The notes under the pieces: model-generated
The model's database searches: none
The model's input: the letters and a program-made list of their open reading frames with translations, nothing else
What the model was told of the DNA's origin: nothing
Source: a virus
Virus record (IMG/VR): IMGVR_UViG_3300009551_000081
Location: 1 to 38,463 of that record
Length of the DNA stretch: 38,463 bases
Reading direction: 5' to 3' (one strand)
Translations under genes and position numbers: made by a program
Shown: in pieces, positions 28,747 to 37,676 of the stretch
How the letters are laid out: each line of letters opens with the position of its first letter
Numbering within the stretch: the stretch's first letter is position 1

Positions 28747-30249
28747 ATGGCCGCACCGAATATTTCATGGGTACGCAACGAAGTCACGCGCATGCTGCAC
28801 AAGTGGCGGCTGGTGCGCGACTGCCTTGAAGGCGAGAAGAAGATCAAGGAAAGGAAAGAGGAGTATCTCCCCAAGCCGAACCCTACGGATAAATCGCCGG
28901 AGAACAAGACGCGGTACGATCAGTACGTCGCGCGCGCCAGCTTCTACCCAGTGACGGAAAGCACGCTGGAAGGTTTGCTTGGTCAGGTGTTCGACGTTGA
29001 TCCGGTGATTGAAATCCCGGACAGTATGGATTTCCTGAAAGACGACGTCACCGGCAGCAACGTCAGTCTTCCGCAGTTTGCGATGAAGACACTGGGCGAA
29101 GTGCTTGCGTTCGGCCGCAGCGGCATCCTTGCTGATTACCCCAGCATGGACACCGTCAGCCGTCTAGACGTCCAACTCGGTGTTGCGCGCCCGGTCATGG
29201 TGCAGTTCAGTCCCGATGACATCATCAACTGGCGCACCATCAACAAGGGTGCCAAGACCGTGCTTACGCTGGTCGTGGTCAACGAATGCTACGTCACCAA
29301 GGACGACGGATTCGAAATCGAATACGGTCCACAATGGCGCGAACTTCGTTGTGATGAAACCACTGGTAACGTCTACACCGTCAACCTGTGGATTCAGGAC
29401 GGCAATCAGTTCCTCATTCGTCAGACTTACACGCCGCGCGACGCCAACGGCAACACGCTCGATTTCATCCCATTCACGTTCGTGGGTTCGTTGAACAACG
29501 ACACCGCGCCAGACCGTCCGCCGCTGTACGGCATCGCCGAGCTCAACGTCAAGCATTATCGCAACTCGGCTGACTACGAAGATAGCGTCTACATGATCGG
29601 CCAGCCCACGCCTATCTTCACCGGGCTCAAGAAAGCGTGGATTGATGACGTTCTCAAGGGCACCATCGAGCTCGGCAGTCGTGCCGCCGTGCCGCTGCCC
29701 GAAGGCGCAACTGCTGAGCTGTTGCAGGCCGAGCCCAACAGCATGGTCAAAGAAGCCATGGACCAGAAGGAAGCGCAGATGGTAGCGCTGGGCGCGCAGC
29801 TTATCCAACCGCAGAACGTCAGCCGCACGCTGGGCGAAGCGAAAATGGATAAGAACAGCCAGACGTCTATCCTGGCGAAATGCGCCAAGAACGTCAGCGC
29901 TGCCATGTCCCAGGCGCTGGGCTGGTGCGAACTGTTCGTGGACGGCACGATCCCTGATCAAGACGAAGTGTACATCTGCCTGAGCACGACGTTCGCTATC
30001 AGCAAGATGTCACCGCAGGAACAACAGCAGTTGATCCTTACGTGGCAAGGCGGCGCCATCACATTCAACGAAATGCGTGAGCAGCTGCGCATGGCCGGCA
30101 TCGCTACCGAGGACGACGACGCGGCCCATGAGCAGATCGCTCAAGAAGCGCAGGCCCGCGCCGCGTTGGCGCTTGATGCAATCACCGAGGAACCGACTGG
30201 CAACCCGAGCGATCCGACGCTGCCCGATGAACCGCAGAATCAGGCATAA
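28747..30249 (+). CDS. Portal protein (DUF4055-like)
   Basis: 500 residues with the style of the DUF4055 portal family: YPVTESTLEGLLGQVFDVDP near residue 60, LAFGRSGILADYP near 118, INWRTINKG near 160, NVKHYRNSADYEDSVYMIGQ near 270 and a Gln/Ala-rich acidic tail. It forms the dodecameric ring at one vertex through which DNA passes and which docks TerL. It follows the TerL stop by 10 bp with GAGG upstream. Gene order TerL-portal-MuF confirms the role. Confidence 0.88.
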   Translation: MAAPNISWVRNEVTRMLHKWRLVRDCLEGEKKIKERKEEYLPKPNPTDKSPENKTRYDQYVARASFYPVTESTLEGLLGQVFDVDPVIEIPDSMDFLKDDVTGSNVSLPQFAMKTLGEVLAFGRSGILADYPSMDTVSRLDVQLGVARPVMVQFSPDDIINWRTINKGAKTVLTLVVVNECYVTKDDGFEIEYGPQWRELRCDETTGNVYTVNLWIQDGNQFLIRQTYTPRDANGNTLDFIPFTFVGSLNNDTAPDRPPLYGIAELNVKHYRNSADYEDSVYMIGQPTPIFTGLKKAWIDDVLKGTIELGSRAAVPLPEGATAELLQAEPNSMVKEAMDQKEAQMVALGAQLIQPQNVSRTLGEAKMDKNSQTSILAKCAKNVSAAMSQALGWCELFVDGTIPDQDEVYICLSTTFAISKMSPQEQQQLILTWQGGAITFNEMREQLRMAGIATEDDDAAHEQIAQEAQARAALALDAITEEPTGNPSDPTLPDEPQNQA

Positions 30250-30252
30250 ATC

Positions 30253-31356
30253 ATGGCCGCCAAAGTCGCCCCCAACAAGTATCTGCACGACATCGCTGTT
30301 CAGTACCAAGTTTACTTGGAGCGTGTCAAGCAGGGCGAAGTCAACAAGTTCTCCAAAGCATTGGTGGAGCTTGACAGGAAGCTGCGCGCGGTAATCAGTG
30401 CGCAGGGTTCGGGCAAGCTGAGCGGCATCAGCCAAAAGGATTTTGAAAAGCTGGTCAGCGCAGCCAAAAAGGCGACTGGCGATACCACCGGCACGTTCGC
30501 CGGCACGTTGATGCAAGACTTGCAGCACATCGCAACGTACGCAGCGAAGTTCGAAGCTGATTCACTCTCTGCTGGTCTGGTGGCGCAGACGGCGGTGCGC
30601 GTAGCCAAGGCCAGTGCCGCCAACGCATGGAAGCTGGCGCAGAAAACGCCGATCCAAGCGACTGGTGAACTGTTGCAGCCGTTCGTGCAGAATTGGAAAG
30701 CAGGTGTTGTAAATCGCGTAGAGAACGTACTGCGCAACGGACAAGCGCAGGGCAAGACGACTGGACAAATCATTCAACAGTTGCGTGGAACAAAGGCTGC
30801 TAACTATGAGGACGGCATTCTATCCGGCAAGACTCGGCGTGAGACTGCGGCCATGGTGCGTACTGCTATTCAGCACACTAGCAGTCAAGGACGCATGGCC
30901 ACATGGCAGGAGAACGACGATATCGTTGATGGCTATATCTGGGTCTCGACGCTGGATAGCCACACCACGCAGATTTGCCGTTCGCTGGACGGACAGGAAT
31001 TTGATCTCAATGGCGGCCCAATGCCGCCGATCCACATCGGTTGCCGCTCGGTCACGGTGGCACGAATCAAGGATATCAACGTCCTGGCGTTTACGACACG
31101 CGCCAGCAAGGGCGCCAAACCGGGGCAAGTGCCGGCGAGCATGACGTATTACGAATGGTTGAAGACGCAGCCGGCAGCGTTCCAAGACGATGCCATCGGC
31201 CCAGTGCGCGCCAAGCTGTTGCGCGACGGTGGTATGAGCGCGGAGAAGTTCGCTGCACTGAACCTCAACAAGAATTTCCAGCCTCTGACATTGAAACAGA
31301 TGCAGGAGAAAGCACCCGGCGCGTTCAAGCGTGCTGGGATTGACCAAGCAGCATAA
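30253..31356 (+). CDS. Minor head protein, Mu gpF-like (SPP1 gp7-like)
   Basis: 367 residues. The N-terminal 180 are helical. The MuF region covers about 190-270: RETAAMVRTAIQHTSSQGRM, then WVSTLDSHTTQICRSLDGQEF and PPIHIGCRS, the DxxT..C..LdG...H..CRc signature of the family. These proteins bind the portal and enter the head; some are ejected with the DNA. It starts three bases after the portal stop. Confidence 0.9.
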   Translation: MAAKVAPNKYLHDIAVQYQVYLERVKQGEVNKFSKALVELDRKLRAVISAQGSGKLSGISQKDFEKLVSAAKKATGDTTGTFAGTLMQDLQHIATYAAKFEADSLSAGLVAQTAVRVAKASAANAWKLAQKTPIQATGELLQPFVQNWKAGVVNRVENVLRNGQAQGKTTGQIIQQLRGTKAANYEDGILSGKTRRETAAMVRTAIQHTSSQGRMATWQENDDIVDGYIWVSTLDSHTTQICRSLDGQEFDLNGGPMPPIHIGCRSVTVARIKDINVLAFTTRASKGAKPGQVPASMTYYEWLKTQPAAFQDDAIGPVRAKLLRDGGMSAEKFAALNLNKNFQPLTLKQMQEKAPGAFKRAGIDQAA

Positions 31357-31386
31357 GCGGCAGTGCCGCAATTACGGAGAAAGATC

Positions 31387-32112
31387 ATGGCGATGAAGGC
31401 AGTGCTGGATTCCCTGGATGGCGTCAACTCGGCGTTCCACGGTGAATACAAAAAGGGTGACGACGGCAAGTTCTACCTGGACGTCGAAGGTGGTGAAGAT
31501 ACAGGTGCCCTGAAGCGCGCAAAAGATCACGAGAAGCGTGAGCGGCAGAAGGCAGAGCGCCTGTTGCAGGAAACGAACGAACGTGCTGAGCAGTTGCAGC
31601 GCGACCTTGACGAACTGCACGCGGGCGCCGTGCCCAAGGGCGACGTCGCCAAGTTGGAGAAGTCGTACAAGGATCGTTACGAAAAGGTCGAACGCGAACT
31701 CAGGCAGGAGCTTGAAGGTGCGAACGGCGTGATCAGCACGTTGCTCGTTGACAACGTGGCCAATGGCCTCGCCAGCAAGCTCGTTGCGAAGCCCGAGTAT
31801 GTGGATGTTTTGCTGCCGCATATCCAGGGCCGCTTGATCGTCGACAAGGAGGACGGCAAGCCTGTTACACGCGTAAAAGACAAGGACGGTACGGTCGGCG
31901 CAACGACCCTGCAAGACCTCGAAAAGGAGCTATTGTCCAACAAAGCCTTTGCCCCTATACTGCGTGGCAGTCATGCCTCCGGCGGCGGTGCCAAGGGAGA
32001 CGGTGACCGCGGAAGTTCCGCCACTCGTCAAGTCAGCAGCAAAGACTTCAACATGGCGACGGCTACTCCTGCGGAAATCGTCGCTCACCGCAAAGCACAA
32101 TCCGGAGAATAA
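31387..32112 (+). CDS. Scaffolding-like protein
   Basis: 241 residues. The start at 31387 has GGAGA upstream. After a short N-terminal segment comes a long charged coiled coil (RAKDHEKRERQKAERLLQET and on to about residue 115), then a small folded part and a Gly/Ser-rich linker ending with a helix (ATPAEIVAHRKAQS). Coiled-coil acidic/basic proteins directly before the capsid gene are usually scaffolds that shape the prohead and leave before packaging. No protease is seen. The call relies on architecture and position. Confidence 0.75.
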   Translation: MAMKAVLDSLDGVNSAFHGEYKKGDDGKFYLDVEGGEDTGALKRAKDHEKRERQKAERLLQETNERAEQLQRDLDELHAGAVPKGDVAKLEKSYKDRYEKVERELRQELEGANGVISTLLVDNVANGLASKLVAKPEYVDVLLPHIQGRLIVDKEDGKPVTRVKDKDGTVGATTLQDLEKELLSNKAFAPILRGSHASGGGAKGDGDRGSSATRQVSSKDFNMATATPAEIVAHRKAQSGE

Positions 32113-32113
32113 C

Positions 32114-33085
32114 ATGGCACTTTCTGATCTTGCCGTCTTCAATGAGTGGACCTACTCCACCATGACGGAAATCCTCGCGCAGCAGGTGGAGCTCTTCAAC
32201 GCCGCCACCCGTAACGCGTTCACCCTTCGCACTGCCGACCACACTGGCGATTACAGTGAAACGGCCATGTGGGCGAAGATCACCAACCTCGTGCGCCGCC
32301 GCAACGCCTACGGCACCGGCAACCTCACCGCGCAGGCGATGCGTCATCTGGTGGATACCGCCGTCAAGGTGGCCGCTGGCACCAACCCGATTGATCTTTC
32401 GCCGGGTCAGTTCAAATGGATCCAGCTGAACCCGGAAGAAGCCGGCGCCGCCATGGGCCAGCAGCTTGCCGTGGATACCATGGGCGACATGCTGAACACT
32501 GGCGTGCTGGCCGTGGTTGCCGCGCTCTCGGGCAATACCGCCATGGTGACCGACGTCAGCGGTGCCACCGCCCCGGCCGACTTGGCCACCATCGCCAACA
32601 TGAATACCGCTGTCAGCAAGTTCGGTGACCGCGCCAACGCCATCGTCGCATGGGTCATGCACAGCAAGACCCTGTTCGATGTGTACGGACAGGCCATCGC
32701 CAACACCAATCGCATCTTCAACTTCGGCAACATCGCCGTGTCGCAGGATGGCTTCGGTCGTCCGCTCGTCATGACCGATTCGTCGTCGCTGATCACGACT
32801 GGTACGCCCAACAAGTACAACACGCTTGGCCTGGTCCCCGGCGCGCTGCTTGTCGAGCAGAACGGCGACTTCACCCAGAACATCGACACCCGCAACGGTA
32901 CGGAGAACATCAGTTCCACGTATCAGGCCGAGTGGAGCTATCAGCTCTCGGTCAAGGGTTTCAGCTGGGACAAGACCAACGGCGGTCACAGCCCGAACGA
33001 CTCCGCCATCGGCGTCGCCAGCAACTGGGACCAGTACGCCACCAGCGACAAGGATACGGCAGGCGTCATGCTGATCTCCCACTAA
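32114..33085 (+). CDS. Major capsid protein
   Basis: 323 residues, close to the usual size for HK97-fold capsid proteins of this group. Features include NEWTYSTMTEILAQQVELFN at the N-terminus, a polar middle, VAWVMHSKTLFDVYGQA in the P/A-domain region, and FGRPLVMTDSSSL, a recurrent block of this family. GGAGA precedes the ATG and a hairpin follows the stop, consistent with high expression. It lies right after the scaffold gene. Confidence 0.88.
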   Translation: MALSDLAVFNEWTYSTMTEILAQQVELFNAATRNAFTLRTADHTGDYSETAMWAKITNLVRRRNAYGTGNLTAQAMRHLVDTAVKVAAGTNPIDLSPGQFKWIQLNPEEAGAAMGQQLAVDTMGDMLNTGVLAVVAALSGNTAMVTDVSGATAPADLATIANMNTAVSKFGDRANAIVAWVMHSKTLFDVYGQAIANTNRIFNFGNIAVSQDGFGRPLVMTDSSSLITTGTPNKYNTLGLVPGALLVEQNGDFTQNIDTRNGTENISSTYQAEWSYQLSVKGFSWDKTNGGHSPNDSAIGVASNWDQYATSDKDTAGVMLISH

Positions 33086-33119
33086 AGACGGCTAGTAGTT
33101 TATACGTCTGAAGCCTTAG

Positions 33120-33149
33120 CCGGGAAGTGTTCGCAAGTTCACTTCCCGG
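33120..33149 (+). terminator. Hairpin terminator after the capsid gene
   Basis: A perfect 10-bp stem (CCGGGAAGTG / CACTTCCCGG) with a 10-nt loop, followed by TTTC. The short T-run suggests partial termination that would make capsid mRNA more abundant than downstream connector genes. Confidence 0.65.
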
Positions 33150-33173
33150 TTTCATACCAAACAAGGAGTCAAC

Positions 33174-33548
33174 ATGAAGATCCACGTACCCATCGTTCTG
33201 TACTTCACGGCCGGCATGGTGCCGACTAAAGAAGAGTTGGAAGCCGGCATGCAGGCGCATGCCAAGTTCCGCAACTCGCAGCTGCACGACGGCAAGACCG
33301 AGAAAGCCGACTACGTCATGGGTGAAATCCCCGAATCGTACAAGGAATATCCGGTCTGGGGCGAAGACGCCGGCACGCCCGAGTTCTCCCCCACTGCCGG
33401 CGAAGCAGTCGGCGCGTTCTACCTGCATCAGGTTGAGCGCGGCAAGTGGAATGTCATGGACGAGGACGGCAACCTTCTGAACACCGAAGGCACGCTGACC
33501 AAGGCTGACGCTCGTGCGCTCGCGCTCGAGAACACCGAGGAAGAGTGA
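33174..33548 (+). CDS. Head-associated hypothetical protein, paralogue A (124 aa)
   Basis: Starts with GGAG upstream. The first 65 residues share a pattern with the next gene: LYFTAGMVPTKEELEA, then KADYVMGEIPESY. The C-terminal half (FSPTAGEAVGAFYLHQVE, then KWNVMDEDGNLLN) differs. No known family. It lies directly after the capsid gene, a place often used for head decoration or head-completion proteins, so a decoration role is a reasonable inference. Confidence 0.65.
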   Translation: MKIHVPIVLYFTAGMVPTKEELEAGMQAHAKFRNSQLHDGKTEKADYVMGEIPESYKEYPVWGEDAGTPEFSPTAGEAVGAFYLHQVERGKWNVMDEDGNLLNTEGTLTKADARALALENTEEE

Positions 33549-33916
33549 TGGCCACGAAGAAGGTTATCTACTTCACCGCCGGTAAAGTGCCGACCGGGCC
33601 GGAGCTGACCGCCATCGCCAATCTCAACGCGTTGGCCATCCCCGGCTACGAGATTGACGTGCGGAACACGCTCGTCAGCACGGATACCGGCGCCGGCAAG
33701 GAAGCCGCCGACTACGTGGCGGGAACCATCCCTGCTGCGTACAGCGCGGTCACGGTGATCGACCCGACCAAGCCGCCCACGCCGGGCAACTTGCCCAGCA
33801 CGTCGGCGGTGATCAATAGCGGCGTGGACCTGACGGTACCCGTCACCGGAACCTACGCTACCAAGATCAAGGCGACGATCGTCAACGGTGTTATCACGGG
33901 CTTCGTGCTCAGCTAA
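33548..33916 (+). CDS. Head-associated hypothetical protein, paralogue B (122 aa)
   Basis: The ATG shares one base with the preceding stop (TGATG). The N-terminal domain (IYFTAGKVPTGPELTA, then AADYVAGTIPAAY) matches that of the upstream gene. The C-terminal 40 residues (INSGVDLTVPVTGTYATKIK) form a beta-rich tail. A capsid decoration or stabilising protein is possible from position and size. The pair arose by tandem duplication of one domain. Confidence 0.65.
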   Translation: MATKKVIYFTAGKVPTGPELTAIANLNALAIPGYEIDVRNTLVSTDTGAGKEAADYVAGTIPAAYSAVTVIDPTKPPTPGNLPSTSAVINSGVDLTVPVTGTYATKIKATIVNGVITGFVLS

Positions 33917-33927
33917 GGGGAACTGCA

Positions 33928-34506
33928 ATGGCGCTTGTGAAAGAAGATGGGACTGGAGTGGACGGCGCGAACACGTACGTTCTCGCCGCCGACGCCCGCA
34001 CCTACGCGCAAGCGCGAGGAGTAACTCTGCCGTCGGATGATTCGGCGGTGGAGTTGCTGCTCATTCAGGCAATGGATTATCTGGAAGCTTTTCGTAGTCG
34101 TTATCAGGGAAGCAAGACCTACACGGGCATTCCCAATTACTACGCGTACGACCACACCGTTCTTCCGCTGCCGGAGGACATCAACACGCACGCCGCGCAG
34201 GACTTGCAGTGGCCGCGCGTCAACGTGTACATCGACAACGTGCCGCTTTCGCCGAACAAGATTCCCAAGGAGTTGATTTCGGCGCAGTGTCAGTGTTCGT
34301 TGGAGGTGTTTGCCGGCAACGATCTCAGCCCAACCACGACCGGCCAAGTCGTGAAGTCCGAGAAGGTGGACGTGATAGAAACCGTCTACATGACCGGGCA
34401 GGAGATGGGATTCGCTGAAAACTTCGGTCCCACGTTCCCCAAGGTGGATGCATTGCTTGAACCGCTGTTCGGTTCTGGTGGCGCGCTGCGCACGGTGCGC
34501 GTATGA
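33928..34506 (+). CDS. Head-tail connector, DnaT-like/Ad1 type
   Basis: 192 residues. NTYVLAADARTYAQARGVTL, then AVELLLIQAMDYLEAFRSRY and LQWPRVNV, match the 'DnaT-like' domain used for head-tail adaptor proteins in siphoviruses (HK97 gp6-type position). IPKELISAQCQCSLEVF is a further typical helix. It binds under the portal ring. GGGGAA precedes the ATG, and the stop overlaps the next start (ATGA). Confidence 0.8.
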   Translation: MALVKEDGTGVDGANTYVLAADARTYAQARGVTLPSDDSAVELLLIQAMDYLEAFRSRYQGSKTYTGIPNYYAYDHTVLPLPEDINTHAAQDLQWPRVNVYIDNVPLSPNKIPKELISAQCQCSLEVFAGNDLSPTTTGQVVKSEKVDVIETVYMTGQEMGFAENFGPTFPKVDALLEPLFGSGGALRTVRV

Positions 34507-34895
34507 CCTACGCCAGTCAAATCGCGCTGGCTGAGCGCCTTATCAAGAAGTACGGCGGCCCTGCGCAGCTGAACGTGCCGACCACGGTAGACACCGCCGA
34601 TAAGCCGTGGGCTACGCCGAACATGACCGTGGATACCACGGATGTGGTCGCGGTGTTTCTGCGCTTCGGCATTCGTTATCCGGAACAGTATTACAAGAAT
34701 GATGAAGTGGTTCATGCCGGCGACCAGAAAGTGTTGATCGCCGCCAAGGGCCTTGTTCTTACACCGAACATCCAGGGGTGGATCAGCCGTCTAAACGCCC
34801 AAAGCGCAACCGAGAATTGGAAGATCATCAATTGCAGCCCGTTGAACCCCAACGGCGTGGAGATGATCATGTACACGTTGCAGGTTCGCCAATGA
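34503..34895 (+). CDS. Head closure / stopper-like protein
   Basis: 130 residues of small beta-barrel style (VVAVFLRFGIRYPEQ, VLIAAKGLVLTPNIQG, VEMIMYTLQVRQ). It lies between the adaptor and the tail terminator, where head-closure proteins are normally found. ATGA overlaps at both ends show coupled synthesis with its neighbours. Family membership is inferred from size and order. Confidence 0.65.
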   Translation: MTYASQIALAERLIKKYGGPAQLNVPTTVDTADKPWATPNMTVDTTDVVAVFLRFGIRYPEQYYKNDEVVHAGDQKVLIAAKGLVLTPNIQGWISRLNAQSATENWKIINCSPLNPNGVEMIMYTLQVRQ

Positions 34896-35317
34896 CAACC
34901 ACGACTGAAATCGCGCGCGACGAAATGATGGCTGCCGTGGTGGCCGCGCTGGAGCCGTTCAGCGTAGATATGCGGTGGCAAGGCAAGGACAAGCCCAACC
35001 CACCGAATGGCGAGCTGCCGTACACGTTCACCGCAATAACAACTGCTCTGGAAGGGCAGGCAAGTCTCACAGGGGCATTCAGCAAGACACGTTGGAATAG
35101 TCAAGGAACAATCATGGTTCAGTGCTACGCGCCACTGAATTTAGGCAGCATCGACGCAGCCATGGCGATGGCGCTAGCAGTGAAAAGGTATTTCCGAAAA
35201 CTTTCCACTCCTGGTGGAGTGTGGTTCAGGAATGCAAGTGCAAAAGAGATAGGCGTTTCAACATCGTGGTATCAGGTCAACTTCACAGCCACGTTCACGT
35301 TCGACGAAATACAGTAA
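34892..35317 (+). CDS. Tail terminator-like protein
   Basis: 141 residues from the ATG at 34892 in an ATGA overlap. The pattern of an N-terminal helix, central beta strands (TFTAITTALEGQ, GTIMVQCYAPLNLG), a helix (AAMAMALAVKRYFRK) and a last strand (VNFTATFTFDEI) is that of gpU/HK97 gp10-like tail terminators that cap the tail tube. It is placed right before the tube gene. Confidence 0.68.
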   Translation: MTTTTEIARDEMMAAVVAALEPFSVDMRWQGKDKPNPPNGELPYTFTAITTALEGQASLTGAFSKTRWNSQGTIMVQCYAPLNLGSIDAAMAMALAVKRYFRKLSTPGGVWFRNASAKEIGVSTSWYQVNFTATFTFDEIQ

Positions 35318-35339
35318 TCACATTCACCAGGAGATAGCC

Positions 35340-36884
35340 ATGGTTTGCGCAGTCAACAAAATCGATTCCAATGTAACCGGCCTGCGTTACGCCGAGGAAA
35401 TCTGCCTAAAGCAGCTTCCCAACGTGGCGGATGACGGTGTGGACCCCGTGTTCTATCCGCTGGAGCCGAACAGCTACAGCGACTTCGGCGGTCAGATCAC
35501 CACCAAAGCCCGCAACCCCATCAACACCAGCCGTCAGCAGAAGAAGGGTGTGGTTACTGACCTCACGGCTTCCGGCGGCTTCACGCAGGACGTCACGCAG
35601 TCTAACCTCCTGCGCCTGATGCAGGGTTTCATGTTCGCAGACGCACGCGAAAAGGCCGATTCGCAGCCGCTGAACGGTACTGCGGTGGTTATCAGTTCGG
35701 TGGACGGCACCGCCAAGACCATCACACTGGCCAGCAACATCGCAGCCATCGGCGCCAATACGCTGTTGCTGGCCAGCGGCTTCGCGCTGGGCGGCAACAA
35801 CGGCCTGCGCTTGGTCACCAGCAACACGACCGGCGTGCTGGTGGTGGATACCGCTGTGACCGAAGCCTCGCCGCCCGCCACGGCCCGCGTGCAGGCCGTG
35901 GGCGTGCAGGGTGCCGCAGCTGACCTTGCCATCGCGTACACGGCAGGATCGTTCCCACGTCTGACCAGTACGGCCCTGGACTTCACCACGCTGGGCCTCA
36001 TTCCCGGCGAGTGGATTTACTTGGGTGGCGATGCTACGGGCAACAGCTTCGCCAACAACAGCGGGTTCGCGCGCATCAACGCCATCGGTGCACACTTCCT
36101 GGAGTTCGACAAGACGTACTGGACCCCGGTGACGGAAGCCGGCACCGGCAAGTCCGTGCGAATCTTCACTGGTGTCGTCATCCGCAACGAGAACGATCCT
36201 GCACTGATCGTGCGTCGCAGCTACGACTTGGAGCGCACGCTGGGCAACGACGCTGACGGCGTGATGTCCGAGCATCTTATCGGCAGCATCGCCAACGAAT
36301 TCACCCTGAACTACAAGCAGGGCGACATCGTTACCGCCGATCTCACGTTCATGGCCTGCGATAACACGCAGCGCACGGGCGCGCAGGGCCTTGTCACTGG
36401 CGATCGTCCTTCGCTGGTGGAGACCGACGCGTTCAACAGCGTCAGTGACTTCGCGCGCATCAAGCTCAGCAGCGTTGACCCGATCAACTCCGCGCCTGTG
36501 CCGCTGTTCGCGTTTGCCACCGACATGACCATCACGATCAAGAACAACGCCAGCATGGACAAGGCGCTTGGCGTGCTTGGTGCGTTCGACATCTCGGTCG
36601 GTACGTTCGAAGTCGGCGGCAGCATCACGGCGTACTTCGCCGACGTGCTTGGCCCCCAGGCCGTGCGCAACAACGCCGACATCACGGTGGACGTCGCCAT
36701 GGTGAAGAACAACTCCGGAGTACTGATCGACATCCCGCTGCTCACGCTTGGCAACGGTCGCCTCACGGTGGAGCAGGACAAGGCTATCATGCTGCCGCTG
36801 GACGTCAACGGTGCGCAGAGTAAATTCGGCAATACCATGCTGTTCCAGTCGTTCGCCTACCTGCCCAGCAAAGCGAACTCCTAA
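35340..36884 (+). CDS. Tail tube protein
   Basis: 514 residues, long for a tube subunit but in the range of the Phage_tube_2 type. GVVTDLTASGGFTQDVTQSN near residue 70 and the final part (FDISVGTFEVGGSITAYFAD, then VDVAMVKNNSG) are characteristic. The middle (about 115-260) looks like an inserted Ig-like or beta domain (AVVISSVDGTAKTITL, VLVVDTAVTEA), perhaps displayed on the tail surface. GGAG precedes the ATG, and the chaperone genes follow. Confidence 0.82.
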   Translation: MVCAVNKIDSNVTGLRYAEEICLKQLPNVADDGVDPVFYPLEPNSYSDFGGQITTKARNPINTSRQQKKGVVTDLTASGGFTQDVTQSNLLRLMQGFMFADAREKADSQPLNGTAVVISSVDGTAKTITLASNIAAIGANTLLLASGFALGGNNGLRLVTSNTTGVLVVDTAVTEASPPATARVQAVGVQGAAADLAIAYTAGSFPRLTSTALDFTTLGLIPGEWIYLGGDATGNSFANNSGFARINAIGAHFLEFDKTYWTPVTEAGTGKSVRIFTGVVIRNENDPALIVRRSYDLERTLGNDADGVMSEHLIGSIANEFTLNYKQGDIVTADLTFMACDNTQRTGAQGLVTGDRPSLVETDAFNSVSDFARIKLSSVDPINSAPVPLFAFATDMTITIKNNASMDKALGVLGAFDISVGTFEVGGSITAYFADVLGPQAVRNNADITVDVAMVKNNSGVLIDIPLLTLGNGRLTVEQDKAIMLPLDVNGAQSKFGNTMLFQSFAYLPSKANS

Positions 36885-36917
36885 GATTCACAATCTTCCA
36901 CAACGAGCGAGAACGAA

Positions 36918-37340
36918 ATGAACGATAATAAGAAAGTCAATCTGTACACCGCCTTTGCAACGAACAAGGATGTAGAACAGGATGGTGTCATCGTCAAATA
37001 TGGCGATGGCATCAGTTTCCGCATTGCACGCGCCGGCGGTAGCAACAGTGCATTCAGCAAGCGTTACGAAGTGCTGATGCGCCCCTACCGTCGGCTTGTG
37101 CAGGCCGGCCAGATGGATACCGAAGTGCAGGCCGACATCATGCGCCAGTTGTACGCTGAGACCGTGGTGCGCAGCTGGGAAGGTGTCACCGACCGCGATG
37201 GCAACGCTCTGCAGTTCAGTGTTGACAACTGCAAGAAGGTGTTCGCTGATTTGCCCGACTTGTTCGACGACATCGTCAGCCACTCCATGAACGCTTCGCT
37301 TTACCGCGAAGAGCTCCGCGAGGCAGACGCAAAAAACTAA
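36918..37340 (+). CDS. Tail assembly chaperone, G-type
   Basis: 140 residues, between tube and tape measure as in lambda G. The middle (FSKRYEVLMRPYRRLVQAG, then VVRSWEGVTDRDG) is typical of chaperones that bind the tape measure during assembly. The reading frame ends with A AAA AAC followed at once by TAA (37331-37340), a strong -1 slip site that fuses this protein to the next frame. The unshifted product is this entry. Confidence 0.85.
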   Translation: MNDNKKVNLYTAFATNKDVEQDGVIVKYGDGISFRIARAGGSNSAFSKRYEVLMRPYRRLVQAGQMDTEVQADIMRQLYAETVVRSWEGVTDRDGNALQFSVDNCKKVFADLPDLFDDIVSHSMNASLYREELREADAKN

Positions 37341-37672
37341 CTGAAGTCTTGCTCTACGGATTGGAGCAAGGCCCGGTTGAAATGGCGATTATTGAGCAGT
37401 GCGTTCGCAACAGGGTTCCACTACCCAGCAAGATTCAAAACGCGCCGGAGATACTCGCAGGGTTGGACTTCTACTACACGGCGTTCATGGACATGACGTC
37501 GTGCAGGGAACTAGGGTACGGACAGGTCGGCCCGGTAAGTTGGTTAACCATTCAACGATACTGCGAAGTCTACGGTATCGAAGGGGAATCAAGGGAAGAC
37601 ATGTTCTACCACGTTCACAAGTTGGATCGCACCTACTTGGACTGGATAGAAACAAAAAGAGGAAAGGACTAA
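36918..37672 (+). CDS. Tail assembly chaperone GT fusion via -1 frameshift
   Basis: Ribosomes slipping back one base at 37331-37337 read on as CTA ACT GAA..., giving about 251 residues: the 140 of the G part plus 111 from the second frame (LTEVLLYGLEQGPVEMAIIE to DWIETKRGKD). The second frame has no good ribosome site of its own; its first possible start is a TTG at 37349. In lambda-like phages the G:GT ratio is critical for tail assembly. The second frame includes GYGQVGPVSWLTIQRYCEVY, typical of T-like domains. Confidence 0.85.
37331..37337 (+). other. -1 ribosomal frameshift heptamer
   Basis: A AAA AAC in the correct phase (gcA AAA AAC, then TAA), an X XXY YYZ heptamer. The zero-frame stop follows immediately, and the -1 frame stays open for 335 nt. 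Confidence 0.85.
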
Positions 37673-37676
37673 GTTC

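Noticed and set aside
32063-33082. 339-codon antisense frame opposite the capsid gene
   Set aside because: A shadow caused by codon bias; long antisense frames also lie opposite the tail tube, portal and TerL genes, without ribosome sites or recognisable domains.
36883-36897. Small hairpin AAGATT-CAC-AATCTT after the tail tube gene as a terminator
   Set aside because: A short AT-rich stem with no T-run; too weak to call.
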